From a bacterium (GTDB taxonomy: Bacteria; Zhuqueibacterota; Zhuqueibacteria; Residuimicrobiales; Krinioviventaceae): a stretch of DNA of 64,000 bases. The stretch is from contig JAKQIY010000065.1 of NCBI GenBank assembly GCA_029561455.1, positions 211,501 through 275,500 of the forward strand, in the 5' to 3' direction. Each line of letters starts with the position of its first letter. Position 1 is the stretch's first letter. Positions 16,342 through 25,249 of this stretch are shown in pieces. The notes under the pieces were generated by a model, which was given only the letters and a program-made list of their open reading frames with translations, did not search any database and was not told the origin of the DNA. A program made the position numbers and the translations under genes.

Positions 16342-16392
16342 TTCCTGTTTAAACATTATCAAGCCCGGTTTAAATCGGTTTGTAAACAGGAA
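16342..16392. promoter_or_regulatory. Inverted repeat upstream of the His-rich lipoprotein
   Basis: TTCCTGTTTA (16342-16351) and TAAACAGGAA (16383-16392) are perfect inverted arms 31 bases apart, ending about 35 bases before the lipoprotein start. Candidate operator or leader hairpin for the metal-uptake-like genes. Confidence 0.4.
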
Positions 16393-16427
16393 GATTGTTA
16401 TCCGCACAAAAACTGAAGGAGAATACT

Positions 16428-16919
16428 ATGTTTAAAAGATCTTGTTCACTTGTTAATAAATTTATCATAACTCTCGGACTGATCCTGGTTGCCGGGTGTT
16501 CGCAAGACAGTAATCCGTTAAAAGCAAAAGAGACCGATCACGATCATGCCGAAGCGGCCGGTTTTCAAATTTTAAACGGTAGTGACCTGGTGGTGAAATA
16601 TGAACAGGGCGTCGTTACCGGCGCACTTACATTGCAGGCCAACCAAACCAGTCCGGTTTATAACATCCTGTTCATCGCTGAAGACGGCGATCTGTTCACC
16701 CCGGCAGGCGACGCCCATACCTTTGCCTGGGAAATTGCCAACACTACCATTGCCGCAATGATCTATGCCGCTGCGGATGGAAAATGGCAGTTCAAGCTGC
16801 AAGGAGTTAGCACCGGAGTCACAACAATCACTTTCAAAATCAATCATAATGATCATGCAGATTTTGTCGGTTTGCCGGTAACGATCAATGTCGCTAATAC
16901 TGTCCCCGGCAACTATTAA
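16428..16919 (+). CDS. Histidine-rich lipoprotein
   Basis: 163 residues from an ATG with a GGAG ribosome-binding site; an earlier in-frame start is less likely. The signal peptide ends in the lipobox LVAGC, giving lipidated C24. The mature protein starts with ETDHDHAEA and later has HNDHADF, both metal-ligand-like clusters, around a beta-sandwich-like body. It precedes the TonB-dependent receptor by 15 bases and is probably co-transcribed. Inference: a periplasmic or surface metal-binding partner of the receptor. No enzymatic motif. Confidence 0.68.
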   Translation: MFKRSCSLVNKFIITLGLILVAGCSQDSNPLKAKETDHDHAEAAGFQILNGSDLVVKYEQGVVTGALTLQANQTSPVYNILFIAEDGDLFTPAGDAHTFAWEIANTTIAAMIYAAADGKWQFKLQGVSTGVTTITFKINHNDHADFVGLPVTINVANTVPGNY

Positions 16920-16934
16920 CAGAAGAATGAATGT

Positions 16935-19190
16935 ATGATCAAGAGTATTCTGAAAAGAATGGCTATCCCGCTCACAGGGATAGCCATCATCTTGTACTTA
17001 ATTCCGGCGGTTACTCATGCCGCGACATCCGTCCCGGCAGGCAATATTGCCACGGCCACATTACAGGGCCAGGTCAGCGATGCGGAGAGCGCCGAAACAA
17101 TTGGTTTTGTCAACATCCTGGTTGAAGAAGCCAACCGGTCGATTACCTGTGATGAAAACGGCGCTTTTTGTCTGTCCGGTCTATCCGCCGGAGAGTTTAC
17201 TGTGAAAACATTTCGCATTGGCTATCAATCGGTGGTAAAGCGGGTAATATTACAAGCGAACAACACGACCCGGATTGTTTTAACATTACCAAAAGCCCCA
17301 TTGTTATCGCCGGATATTATTGTAGAAGCGGACCGGGCCGGTTCGACCTCATCGATAATTAAACCGGCGCTGCTTATTTCCGACCGCAAGTTATATCAAA
17401 ACCTGGGCAAGACCATTGCCGAAACCATCGATTATGAACCGGGCATCTCGCAGCGCACCATGGGCCCGGCACCGGCCAGGCCGGTGCTGCGAGGGCTTGA
17501 CGGCGACCGGCTGCCGGTTTTGGAAGACGGACAAATTATCGGCGATCTGTCCGCCACTTCGGCAGATCATGCGGTTGTCATCGAGCCGGTTACTGCGGAA
17601 CGCATTGAAATAATCCGCGGGCCGCAGGCGCTTGTCTATGGTTCCAATACGCTTGGTGGTGTGGTCAACGTGGCGCGTCACAGTATTCCCAATTCACGGG
17701 CGGAGCATAGATCGGGCTCGTTTACACTACAAAATGAAACAGTCAATCGCGGCCTGGTAGCCGGCGGTGATTTTATTGTTCCCCTGGGTGTATTTACAGG
17801 CCGGGTCGATGCCAGCATCCGCCGGGCGTATGATATTAACACGCCGGCCGGCGCTCTGCCGAATACAGGAATTGCAACAATCAATGGCTCCGCCGGTATC
17901 GGGCTGGTGAAAAGCTGGGGGAATGCCGGGGTAGCCGCCGGGGCTTTCGATTCCGCCTATGGCATACCGCCGGATCCAAATGGTGGTCATCCACGCGGTG
18001 TGGACATCGTTATGGAACGGCAACACCTGGAATCCAGGCTGGAAGTATCGACCGATAACCGGTTCATCCAACGCCTTGAATTACGGCAAAGCTATACCAG
18101 TTATTACCACGAAGAACTCGAAGCCAATGGTAATTTAGGTATGAATTTTGGCGTGGTTACACAAACCGGCGCTGTCCGGCTGTACCTGCAAAACCGGGGT
18201 GTGTTTAAGAACGGTCTTATCGGCATGAACGGGCAATACCGGGATTTTGCTTCCGGAGGATTGTCATTTACACCGGCTGCACGCGAGTTACTCTATGCCA
18301 TTTATTATTACCGGGAAGCCGAATGGAGAAACGTGCAATTTAGCGGGGCATTGCGCTATGACCGGAAAATCATCACCCCGGAAGAAGAAAAATACTCCCG
18401 CAACACCGGTTTTATCCGTAAACGCAGTTTTGATGGCTATGCGGCGTCCGCATCCATTCATTACCTGCCGATGCGTTCTATAATTATTAGTGCCACTGTG
18501 CTCAGAACCTTTCGCGCGCCCGGCGTGGAAGAATTATTTTCCGAAGGCCCGCACCTGGCCGCATATTCGTACGACATTGGCAACGCCGATTTACAGGCGG
18601 AAACCGGAGTTGGTATGGAGGTATCTACAGAGTACAGTAAAGACAGGAACAAACTGCGCATAACCCTGTTCCGTAACCATATCGATAATTACCTGCTGCC
18701 GGTAAATACCGGCGAAAAAAGCTGGCGGCGGGCGGATTTGTATGTGTATAAATATCTGGGCGTAACGGCCCTGATGCAGGGAATTGAAGCATCAGCGGAT
18801 ATACATATATATCACAATTTCTATACATCATGGTCGCTGGGTTATGTGTATGGTGATTTCATCTATCTGAAAAAACCTCTTCCCCGTATACCGCCATTGG
18901 AAGGAAAACTGGGGCTGCATTATACACTGACAAATTTTATACTTGGTTGTACGGTGAATATCGCCGATGAACAAAACCGCCTGGGGGAGTTTGAAAAGAG
19001 AACGGCTGGCTATGCAATACCATCCCTATATCTGCAATATTATTTCTCCACAGGTTCCCTGTTAAATACTGTGACTATAACATGCAGTAATTTTACCAAT
19101 ACCGAATATCGCCAGCACCTGAACCGGGTAAAAGAAGTTATGCCGGAACCGGGACGGAATTTTAAAATATTGTACAAAGTTTTTCTGTAA
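16935..19190 (+). CDS. TonB-dependent outer-membrane receptor
   Basis: 751 residues. Signal peptide (1-29), carboxypeptidase-regulatory-like domain (about 42-118), TonB box/plug region (about 125-245, containing PVLRGLDGDRLPVLEDG and VERIEIIRGPQALVYGSNTLGGVVN-like motifs) and a C-terminal beta barrel ending in an aromatic-rich strand (NFKILYKVFL). It imports a ligand across the outer membrane with TonB energy. The preceding histidine-rich lipoprotein and small membrane protein suggest a metal or metal complex (such as zinc, copper or nickel) as cargo; this is inference. Followed by a hairpin. Confidence 0.9.
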   Translation: MIKSILKRMAIPLTGIAIILYLIPAVTHAATSVPAGNIATATLQGQVSDAESAETIGFVNILVEEANRSITCDENGAFCLSGLSAGEFTVKTFRIGYQSVVKRVILQANNTTRIVLTLPKAPLLSPDIIVEADRAGSTSSIIKPALLISDRKLYQNLGKTIAETIDYEPGISQRTMGPAPARPVLRGLDGDRLPVLEDGQIIGDLSATSADHAVVIEPVTAERIEIIRGPQALVYGSNTLGGVVNVARHSIPNSRAEHRSGSFTLQNETVNRGLVAGGDFIVPLGVFTGRVDASIRRAYDINTPAGALPNTGIATINGSAGIGLVKSWGNAGVAAGAFDSAYGIPPDPNGGHPRGVDIVMERQHLESRLEVSTDNRFIQRLELRQSYTSYYHEELEANGNLGMNFGVVTQTGAVRLYLQNRGVFKNGLIGMNGQYRDFASGGLSFTPAARELLYAIYYYREAEWRNVQFSGALRYDRKIITPEEEKYSRNTGFIRKRSFDGYAASASIHYLPMRSIIISATVLRTFRAPGVEELFSEGPHLAAYSYDIGNADLQAETGVGMEVSTEYSKDRNKLRITLFRNHIDNYLLPVNTGEKSWRRADLYVYKYLGVTALMQGIEASADIHIYHNFYTSWSLGYVYGDFIYLKKPLPRIPPLEGKLGLHYTLTNFILGCTVNIADEQNRLGEFEKRTAGYAIPSLYLQYYFSTGSLLNTVTITCSNFTNTEYRQHLNRVKEVMPEPGRNFKILYKVFL

Positions 19191-19196
19191 ATAAAA

Positions 19197-19233
19197 AAGG
19201 TACGATTGTTAATGCTAAATACAATCGTACCTT
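19197..19233 (-). terminator. Bidirectional-type terminator hairpin
   Basis: AAGGTACGATTGT (19197-19209) and ACAATCGTACCTT (19221-19233) form 13 perfect pairs. On the minus strand the stem is followed by a T run, so it best terminates the 19783-19296 transcript, and may also stop readthrough from the receptor gene. Confidence 0.8.
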
Positions 19234-19295
19234 AAATATTTAATCTAGTTACAATAATTCAGTTAAAAGACGAGTAAGAGATGGATAAGCAAATC

Positions 19296-19562
19296 TTAAA
19301 TATTATTAACCTGCTCGGCCGGAATACCCATATCAATTAACATGATGGGAATTTCTTCATCCACCCGGTAAATAATTTTGCCGTCTTCGGTAATCAGCCC
19401 TTCCTGAAGCGGTTTGTCCACAGCTTTGCCGTCTGTATATTTAACTTCTTTACGAACAACGGCGGCATTGACTTTTTCAATTTGCGCGGCTGTAAGCTCT
19501 TTAACGCCTACACGGGTCTTGGGACAACAGAGTATTTCTAGTAATTGTTTGTTAACCGGCAT
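19296..19562 (-). CDS. Trm112-like small protein, cysteine-poor
   Basis: 88 residues similar to the Trm112/YcaR-type family: LLEILCCPKTR at the N terminus and EGLITEDGKIIYRVDEEIPIMLID at the C terminus. Classical members bind zinc with CPxC plus further cysteines; here CCPKTR lacks the second cysteine and the C-terminal pair is absent, so a full zinc site is unlikely. The ATG at 19562 has an AGAGG ribosome-binding site. It is downstream of a 66-residue unknown protein in a two-gene unit ended by a hairpin. Role unknown; Trm112 proteins often activate methyltransferases. Confidence 0.72.
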   Translation of the reverse strand: MPVNKQLLEILCCPKTRVGVKELTAAQIEKVNAAVVRKEVKYTDGKAVDKPLQEGLITEDGKIIYRVDEEIPIMLIDMGIPAEQVNNI

Positions 19563-19582
19563 GTTTAACACCTCTGTTTAAA

Positions 19583-19783
19583 TCAGACGGTTGTAACCAT
19601 TTTTTTAATATTGGTTTCCAAAATCTCATCCTCTTTGGCCGGATCTTTAATGCCGACAAATTTTTCGGCAAATTTCCAGGTGCCTTTTTCGGATTTATAG
19701 GAACAGACTAATTTAATAAATTTTTCCTGCGCTACGTGACCTTTACTTAATTTTTGTTCAAAGGTCATTTGCTTCTTTGCCAT
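19583..19783 (-). CDS. Small conserved-looking protein of unknown function
   Basis: 66 residues, lysine-rich: MAKKQMTFEQKLSKGHVAQEKF, then LVCSYKSEKGTWKFAEKFV. I do not recognise the family. A good ribosome-binding site (GGAG) precedes the ATG. It sits 20 bases upstream of the Trm112-like gene on the same strand, so they likely form one transcript. Compact size and lack of signal peptide indicate a cytosolic protein. Confidence 0.65.
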   Translation of the reverse strand: MAKKQMTFEQKLSKGHVAQEKFIKLVCSYKSEKGTWKFAEKFVGIKDPAKEDEILETNIKKMVTTV

Positions 19784-19948
19784 GCTGCTCTCCTTTATAA
19801 AAACAAAAATATATTCAAATTATACAAGTATTGAATATACTAAATATTATTTATAAATTCAAGTCTTTCATGAAAAAACTATGGAAAAAATTAATAATTT
19901 TTTTATATTAGTATTCGCAAAAGAGTTACTACAATAGCCGGGAATAAA

Positions 19949-22351
19949 ATGATTATAAAAAATCTTACTCTTGAAAATTACCGACGGTTTGTTAACCTGG
20001 AACTGGAATTTCCTGAAAACCTGATCGGCATCATCGGCAGGAATGGCGCAGGCAAGTCGACCATCGTTGAGGCTATTGGCTGGGCGCTGTACGGCAATCG
20101 CCTGGGACGTACCGACAAGCTGGATATCCGCACCCAGAGCGCTGATGATAAAGAGTCCTGCTGCGTGGTTATGGATTTTACTTTTAGCGAACATGAATAC
20201 CGCATATCCCGAAAATTAAAGGGGAAAAATGCCGTCAGCGAGGCTGCCGTATATCGCGATGGCAACGCAGAACCGGAAGCGGTTCAGGATCGGGGCGTTA
20301 ATGAATATATCGAAAATTTGCTGCAACTGGATTATGATTCCTTTACCACTTCGGTTTACGCCCGCCAGAAAGACCTGGCCCGGCTTTCCACTCTCCGGCC
20401 GGAAGAACGCCGGCAAAGCATAAACCGGCTGATCGGTTTGGATAAAATTGACGACGCCAGAGGACAGGTGCGCCAGGATCGTAATGACAAACAAAAATTC
20501 CTGGCCGGTAAAGAATCCACGCTCAAGGATATTGCCGTACTGCAATCCCGGCTCGGAGAACTGGAAAACAGCAAACGGGACAAGGATGCCGGCATTACCG
20601 GACTGGAAGGTACAGTTCGGGAAAACACCAGACAACTGGAACAGGCAAAAACCGAGAAAAACCGTCAAACACACCTTAAAGATGAATACATCGCCCTGGA
20701 AAAGCCGTTGGGAAAACTGCAATCCCGGCTGGAAGAAAATGACAAGCAGTTGGAGCGCAGCAAAACCGACCGCAGAGATATAACCGCAGCCGAACAAAAG
20801 CTGGGTGAATTACTCACCGAGCTAGCCGGTTTTGCAGAAATTATGAAAAACAAAGATCTTTTAGATCAGGCGGCGCTGCGCTTTAATTCCCTTCATCACA
20901 AACGGCAGGAACTGGAACGTTTGTCCGACAATATCAGCCGCGAAACAAAACGAGGCGAAGAGTATGCGGACAGCGCCATACACTATGCAAAGCTGGAACA
21001 ACAGTTAGACGAATTGAATAAACACGAACTGAGTTTAGAGCAGCAGATTGCATCCTGTCGCTCCGGCTTGTCCGCAGTACAGGGAATAATCAAATCCAAA
21101 ACCGATGAAGGGAAAAAAGAAAGCGCCCGGCTTGAACAGGTTAAAAAACTGGGGCCCGATAGCGCCTGCCCGCTGTGTACTCAGCAATTGGGAACTCATT
21201 ATGAATCGGTTATCCATGATTTGGATGAACTGATTGCAAAACTGCGGCGCGAATACAAAGAATGCGCCGAAGAGGAAAACAAACAGCAGGAAACATTATC
21301 AGCGCTGGAAACAGAGTTACGTAAACTCAGGCATGACAAGGAAAAACTGGCGCGTGAATCGAGCCGCGCCCAGGAAGCGGTACAAACCGGTAAGCGTATT
21401 CAGGAAGCCCTGGAAAATTTTACCCGGCAAAAACAATTACTGGAACGGGAGATCGGTGAACTGGGGGTCGTCGAATACAATAAAGAAGAACATAATAAAA
21501 TTAAAACTGAATTTGAACGATTACTACCTCTAAAAGAAAAAGCTGCCGGCTTGGACGAACGGGTTAGCCGCAAGGATAAAGTTGAGCAGCAGATCGCCGC
21601 AGTTGAAAAGCTTCTGGCTGAAACACACCAGGAAATTGGCGAATTAAAGACCAAACAGCAAAACCTAGGTTACCATGAAAACGAATTCCAGGCGGCCGGA
21701 CAACTAGTCGATAAGAAAACCGCAGAACTGGATAAAGCCAGGGAAAAACTGGGCGCTGCGCGGGAAGAACTGGCCGCCCTGCGCAAGGAAATTGAAGGAT
21801 TGACTGCCGAAATTACCCTGCAAAAGCAGCTCAGGGAAGATATAACTGCGATCAAAGAAGAAATCATCTATTTGCAAGCGCTTGAGGAGCATTTTGGCAA
21901 ATTCAGACTGGAACTGGCTGGACGGGTACGGCCACTCATAGCCGGGCGCGCTTCGGAATTGCTGGCGTTGACTACATCGGGACGTTATTCGCTTTTGGAA
22001 CTGGATCGCGACTATAATATCCTGATCTATGACGGCAACAATCCCTTTCCAATTCAGCGATTTTCCGGGGGCGAGCAGGATCTGGCCAACCTGTGTTTGC
22101 GTATAGCCATCAGTCAAATCGTCGCGGAACGCAGCGGCGGTGCGCAAATCAATTTCATCGTTTTGGATGAAATTTTCGGTTCACAGGATTACGAACGCCG
22201 CGACCTGATCCTGAACGCTTTAACCAGGTTAGCCACACAATTCCGGCAAATTTTTATTATTACCCACATAGAAGCGCTTAAAGACATGCTGCCGGTCATA
22301 ATTGAAGTAGCCTTGGAAACTGAACAAAAAAGTACCGCGCGCCTGATGTAA
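19949..22351 (+). CDS. Rad50/SbcC-like ATPase
   Basis: 800 residues of SMC-like architecture. Walker A GRNGAGKS is at 30-37, long heptad coiled coils flank a zinc hook CPLC (C407-C410), and the C-terminal half has the signature FSGGEQDLANLCLR (about 704-717) and Walker B FIVLDEIFG (about 735-743). Rad50/SbcC works with the Mre11/SbcD nuclease in DNA end processing. No nuclease gene is adjacent, unlike the common sbcDC operon. Length is nearer archaeal Rad50 than E. coli SbcC. Convergent with the flippase gene 3 bases downstream. Confidence 0.9.
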   Translation: MIIKNLTLENYRRFVNLELEFPENLIGIIGRNGAGKSTIVEAIGWALYGNRLGRTDKLDIRTQSADDKESCCVVMDFTFSEHEYRISRKLKGKNAVSEAAVYRDGNAEPEAVQDRGVNEYIENLLQLDYDSFTTSVYARQKDLARLSTLRPEERRQSINRLIGLDKIDDARGQVRQDRNDKQKFLAGKESTLKDIAVLQSRLGELENSKRDKDAGITGLEGTVRENTRQLEQAKTEKNRQTHLKDEYIALEKPLGKLQSRLEENDKQLERSKTDRRDITAAEQKLGELLTELAGFAEIMKNKDLLDQAALRFNSLHHKRQELERLSDNISRETKRGEEYADSAIHYAKLEQQLDELNKHELSLEQQIASCRSGLSAVQGIIKSKTDEGKKESARLEQVKKLGPDSACPLCTQQLGTHYESVIHDLDELIAKLRREYKECAEEENKQQETLSALETELRKLRHDKEKLARESSRAQEAVQTGKRIQEALENFTRQKQLLEREIGELGVVEYNKEEHNKIKTEFERLLPLKEKAAGLDERVSRKDKVEQQIAAVEKLLAETHQEIGELKTKQQNLGYHENEFQAAGQLVDKKTAELDKAREKLGAAREELAALRKEIEGLTAEITLQKQLREDITAIKEEIIYLQALEEHFGKFRLELAGRVRPLIAGRASELLALTTSGRYSLLELDRDYNILIYDGNNPFPIQRFSGGEQDLANLCLRIAISQIVAERSGGAQINFIVLDEIFGSQDYERRDLILNALTRLATQFRQIFIITHIEALKDMLPVIIEVALETEQKSTARLM

Positions 22352-22354
22352 GCA

Positions 22355-23362
22355 TTATTGCAGAGGCGGCTTTTTGTTCAAACTTTTTAGCGATAGCCCT
22401 TCCCGTGAAGCACAAATCAACCCGACAATGACCATTGTAAAAGTATTAAGTCCATGCGCCAGGAAAGCAAAACTGAGCGCTGCATCAATCGGGACATTAA
22501 AAAATTCCGCCAGGCCGATCTGGCACAAATAATGATAAGTTCCCACATAACCCGGCGATGACGGCACTGCTACACTGATCGTGGTCAGCACCAGCAGGAC
22601 CAGCGAAGCATACCAGGGCAAAGCATACAAGCGGATAAAATCGAACGCATAAAAAGCGAGATTAAATATTAAAGCATAACAACACCACATAACGACCGTG
22701 AAAATAAATACCAGGATATAATGCCGCCAATTTTGTAATGGCTTTACGCCTTCCAGGAATGAATTGCCAATTTTAATCACCAACTGGCTGGTTTTGACCG
22801 GCAGAAAATGGGTTACCTTATCCAGCAATTGCACACTGCGGGAGTGATAGATTTTCATAAGCGCCAGGATAGCAGTAAATATCAAGATCAAAATAAAAGT
22901 AATATAGCCGCTTTTTTGTACCCAGCCCGGAAAAGGAAAAATAACGATAGTTAAAGCCATAACCAGTAAAAAGCTGTAAACATCAATAATACGCTCCACG
23001 ACAATAGTGGCAAACACCGCGCCTGAAGATAACGGGCTTTTTCTGCCGATAACAAAAGCGCGTAACAGTTCCCCCAAATGAGCGGGGATGAAGATATTGG
23101 CCATATAACCGATCATCAGCGCCGAGAACAAGTCCCTGTTTTTCACATTGCCGAGCGGCGCTAAAAGGTATTTCCAGCGCCACACCCGTAATAGCAGGCT
23201 GAGCAGCATGATGGCAAAAATCGGGAGCAAATAAATATAATTGGCAGTAGCAAAAGCCTGCCACATGCGGGAAAAATCTACCTTGCGAAAAGCCAGGTAT
23301 AGAAACACTATACTGATGATTATGCCAATGACCAGTTTCCAATCCAGCTTTTTATTACTCAT
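22355..23362 (-). CDS. Lysylphosphatidylglycerol synthase-type membrane protein (UPF0104)
   Basis: 335 residues, about eight transmembrane segments. The family core NIFIPAHLGELLRAFVIGRK followed by SSGAVFATIVVERIID is intact, as is the later VAVPSSPGYVGTYHYLCQIGLAEF. The family covers the membrane (flippase) half of MprF and stand-alone relatives near glycan or lipid genes. No aminoacyl-transferase domain is present, so lipid transport or glycolipid assembly is more likely than lysyl transfer. GAGGG ribosome-binding site before the ATG. Probably its own promoter in the gap with the divergent isomerase gene. Confidence 0.85.
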   Translation of the reverse strand: MSNKKLDWKLVIGIIISIVFLYLAFRKVDFSRMWQAFATANYIYLLPIFAIMLLSLLLRVWRWKYLLAPLGNVKNRDLFSALMIGYMANIFIPAHLGELLRAFVIGRKSPLSSGAVFATIVVERIIDVYSFLLVMALTIVIFPFPGWVQKSGYITFILILIFTAILALMKIYHSRSVQLLDKVTHFLPVKTSQLVIKIGNSFLEGVKPLQNWRHYILVFIFTVVMWCCYALIFNLAFYAFDFIRLYALPWYASLVLLVLTTISVAVPSSPGYVGTYHYLCQIGLAEFFNVPIDAALSFAFLAHGLNTFTMVIVGLICASREGLSLKSLNKKPPLQ

Positions 23363-23520
23363 AAATCACCCTCTATTACAGTACTGTACAAAGATATGAA
23401 AAAAATGATGCCTTGCGTAACAACGTTTAAAACTTGACAACTCGCACAGGATTAATTATATTAAGGTTGAAAGTGCATTAATTTAAATAAAAATTAACAC
23501 ATAACAAACAGGAATAATCA

Positions 23521-24354
23521 ATGCGAAATAACCCTCTTGGTCTGTTTATCATTCCCGACGACGGGCTGGATATGCGTTTACAGGTAGCCAAATCATTACA
23601 AATACCAACCGCTCACATACTTACGCCGCCGACGAACCAGCGCACCATAGATAATGCCACTCTTTTGGCAGAAAAATTCAATCGTGCCGGGGTTAAAATA
23701 ACCGTGATGTTTTGCGGTTTTCCGGGTGAAAGCTACGCCTCTATCGACGAGGTTGAAAAGACCGTGGGCCTGGCGCCGGAATCGACCTGTACTGCCAGGT
23801 TGGAGGAATGCAAACAAATTGCCCGGTTTGCCAAACAAATGGGAGTTGATACCATAGGCATTCATTTGGGTTTTATCCCCCAGGATTACTGTTGCCAAAC
23901 CTTTCAAAGATTACTGCAGGTTACCCGTGAATTATGTGATTTTTGCGACAGTAACGAGCAGCGGCTGCACCTGGAGACCGGGCAGGAAAAAGCCGAGGTG
24001 CTGCTTGATTTTATACAACAGGTCAATCGTGTAAACCTGGCGGTGAACTTTGATCCTGCCAATATGATCCTCTATGGCGCCGGCGAACCAATTTCCGCAT
24101 TGCGGCTGCTGGGTCATCGCGTTAAAAGCGTTCATTGCAAGGATGCCAAATGGGCAGCGAATCCGGGTAAAGAATGGGGAACCGAAGTGCTGCAGGGGCA
24201 AGGCGATGTGAACTGGGAGGCTTTTTTTGCCACCCTGAGCGATCTCGGTTTTACAGCGCCGTTGACGATTGAACGCGAAATTACCGGACCTGAACAACTG
24301 CAAGATATAAAAAAAGCCGTTTCATTTTTAAACAAGACACGGCAAGCCTTTTAG
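23521..24354 (+). CDS. Sugar phosphate isomerase/epimerase (xylose-isomerase-like TIM barrel)
   Basis: 277 residues of the AP-endonuclease-2/xylose isomerase-like fold. Candidate metal ligands lie in LHLETGQE, NFDPANMILYG, HCKDAKWA and the closing TIEREI, in the order usual for this family. GGAAT upstream of the ATG is a fair ribosome-binding site. The substrate is not evident; family members isomerise or epimerise sugars, inosose or hydroxypyruvate. It is followed after 204 bases by the kinase cluster and seems separate from it. Confidence 0.82.
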   Translation: MRNNPLGLFIIPDDGLDMRLQVAKSLQIPTAHILTPPTNQRTIDNATLLAEKFNRAGVKITVMFCGFPGESYASIDEVEKTVGLAPESTCTARLEECKQIARFAKQMGVDTIGIHLGFIPQDYCCQTFQRLLQVTRELCDFCDSNEQRLHLETGQEKAEVLLDFIQQVNRVNLAVNFDPANMILYGAGEPISALRLLGHRVKSVHCKDAKWAANPGKEWGTEVLQGQGDVNWEAFFATLSDLGFTAPLTIEREITGPEQLQDIKKAVSFLNKTRQAF

Positions 24355-24558
24355 ATGCTGGTTTTTTAAGAAAATCTTGCTTTCTACATTTTTTAATAAT
24401 ATATTACTAGTAATTGTTTTTTTTGAAATAGCGGCAAGTCCTTATCCAGGTCCGGTATCAGGACGTGATTGAATAGACGACAGTACTGTCGGCAGCGCTA
24501 TCATAAAGGCTGGCGAACTAGTATAACGAGCATTTATCTATCATAAAGCGGACTCATC

Positions 24559-25239
24559 ATGGTAAAAATCCAAAAACATAACGCTGCGGGTTGTTTGATC
24601 GCTGTGGAAGGGCTGGATGGTTCCGGCAAATCTACGCAAATATACCTTTTAAAACGCTGGCTGGAAATAGAGCACTATAAAGTATTTTTTACGGAATGGA
24701 ATTCATCATTAATGGTAAAAAATGCGACCAAAAAAGGTAAAACCCGGCAGCTTTTAACCCCAACCACTTTTTCCCTCATTCATAGCACCGATTTTGCCGA
24801 CCGTTATGAACGGCAGATTTGGCCCTTGCTGCGAGCAGGTTATATTGTTTTAGCGGATCGCTATTTTTTTACCGCGTTTGCGCGTGATGTTGTCAGGGGT
24901 TGTGATCCCGAATGGGTGAAAACGATTTACAGTTTTGCGGTCCAGCCGGATATTACTTTTTATTTTCAAATTGATCCCAAAATTGCCGCCGGCCGTATCC
25001 TGGAAGGCAGACCGAGTTTGAAATACTTTGAAGCCGGGATGGATTTGAACTTGTCCAGTGATCCATATGAAAGTTTTCGCTTGTTTCAGGGACAGATTTA
25101 TGAAGCGTATCACAATATGATAGATGAATTTAATTTTACCGTGATTGATGCCACCCAGACCGTTAACAAACAACAGCAACTGGTGCGGCAAATTTTACGG
25201 GAAAAAATCGACTTGCCTGCTTATAAAGAGAAAATGTGA
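24559..25239 (+). CDS. Thymidylate-kinase-like P-loop kinase, copy 1
   Basis: 226 residues. Walker A is GLDGSGKST with K24; the DR motif is LADRYFFT. The TMK-like region HSTDFADRYERQIWPLLRAGYIVLADRY is followed by ARDVVRGCDPEWVKTIY and ITFYFQIDP. Closest to dTMP kinases by motif, but the substrate pocket differs from housekeeping Tmk, and a true Tmk is expected elsewhere. It is first of two tandem paralogues that precede a small protein and a Ppx/GppA phosphatase, suggesting nucleotide or polyphosphate metabolism. That link is inference. Confidence 0.82.
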   Translation: MVKIQKHNAAGCLIAVEGLDGSGKSTQIYLLKRWLEIEHYKVFFTEWNSSLMVKNATKKGKTRQLLTPTTFSLIHSTDFADRYERQIWPLLRAGYIVLADRYFFTAFARDVVRGCDPEWVKTIYSFAVQPDITFYFQIDPKIAAGRILEGRPSLKYFEAGMDLNLSSDPYESFRLFQGQIYEAYHNMIDEFNFTVIDATQTVNKQQQLVRQILREKIDLPAYKEKM

Positions 25240-25249
25240 GGAACCCGGC

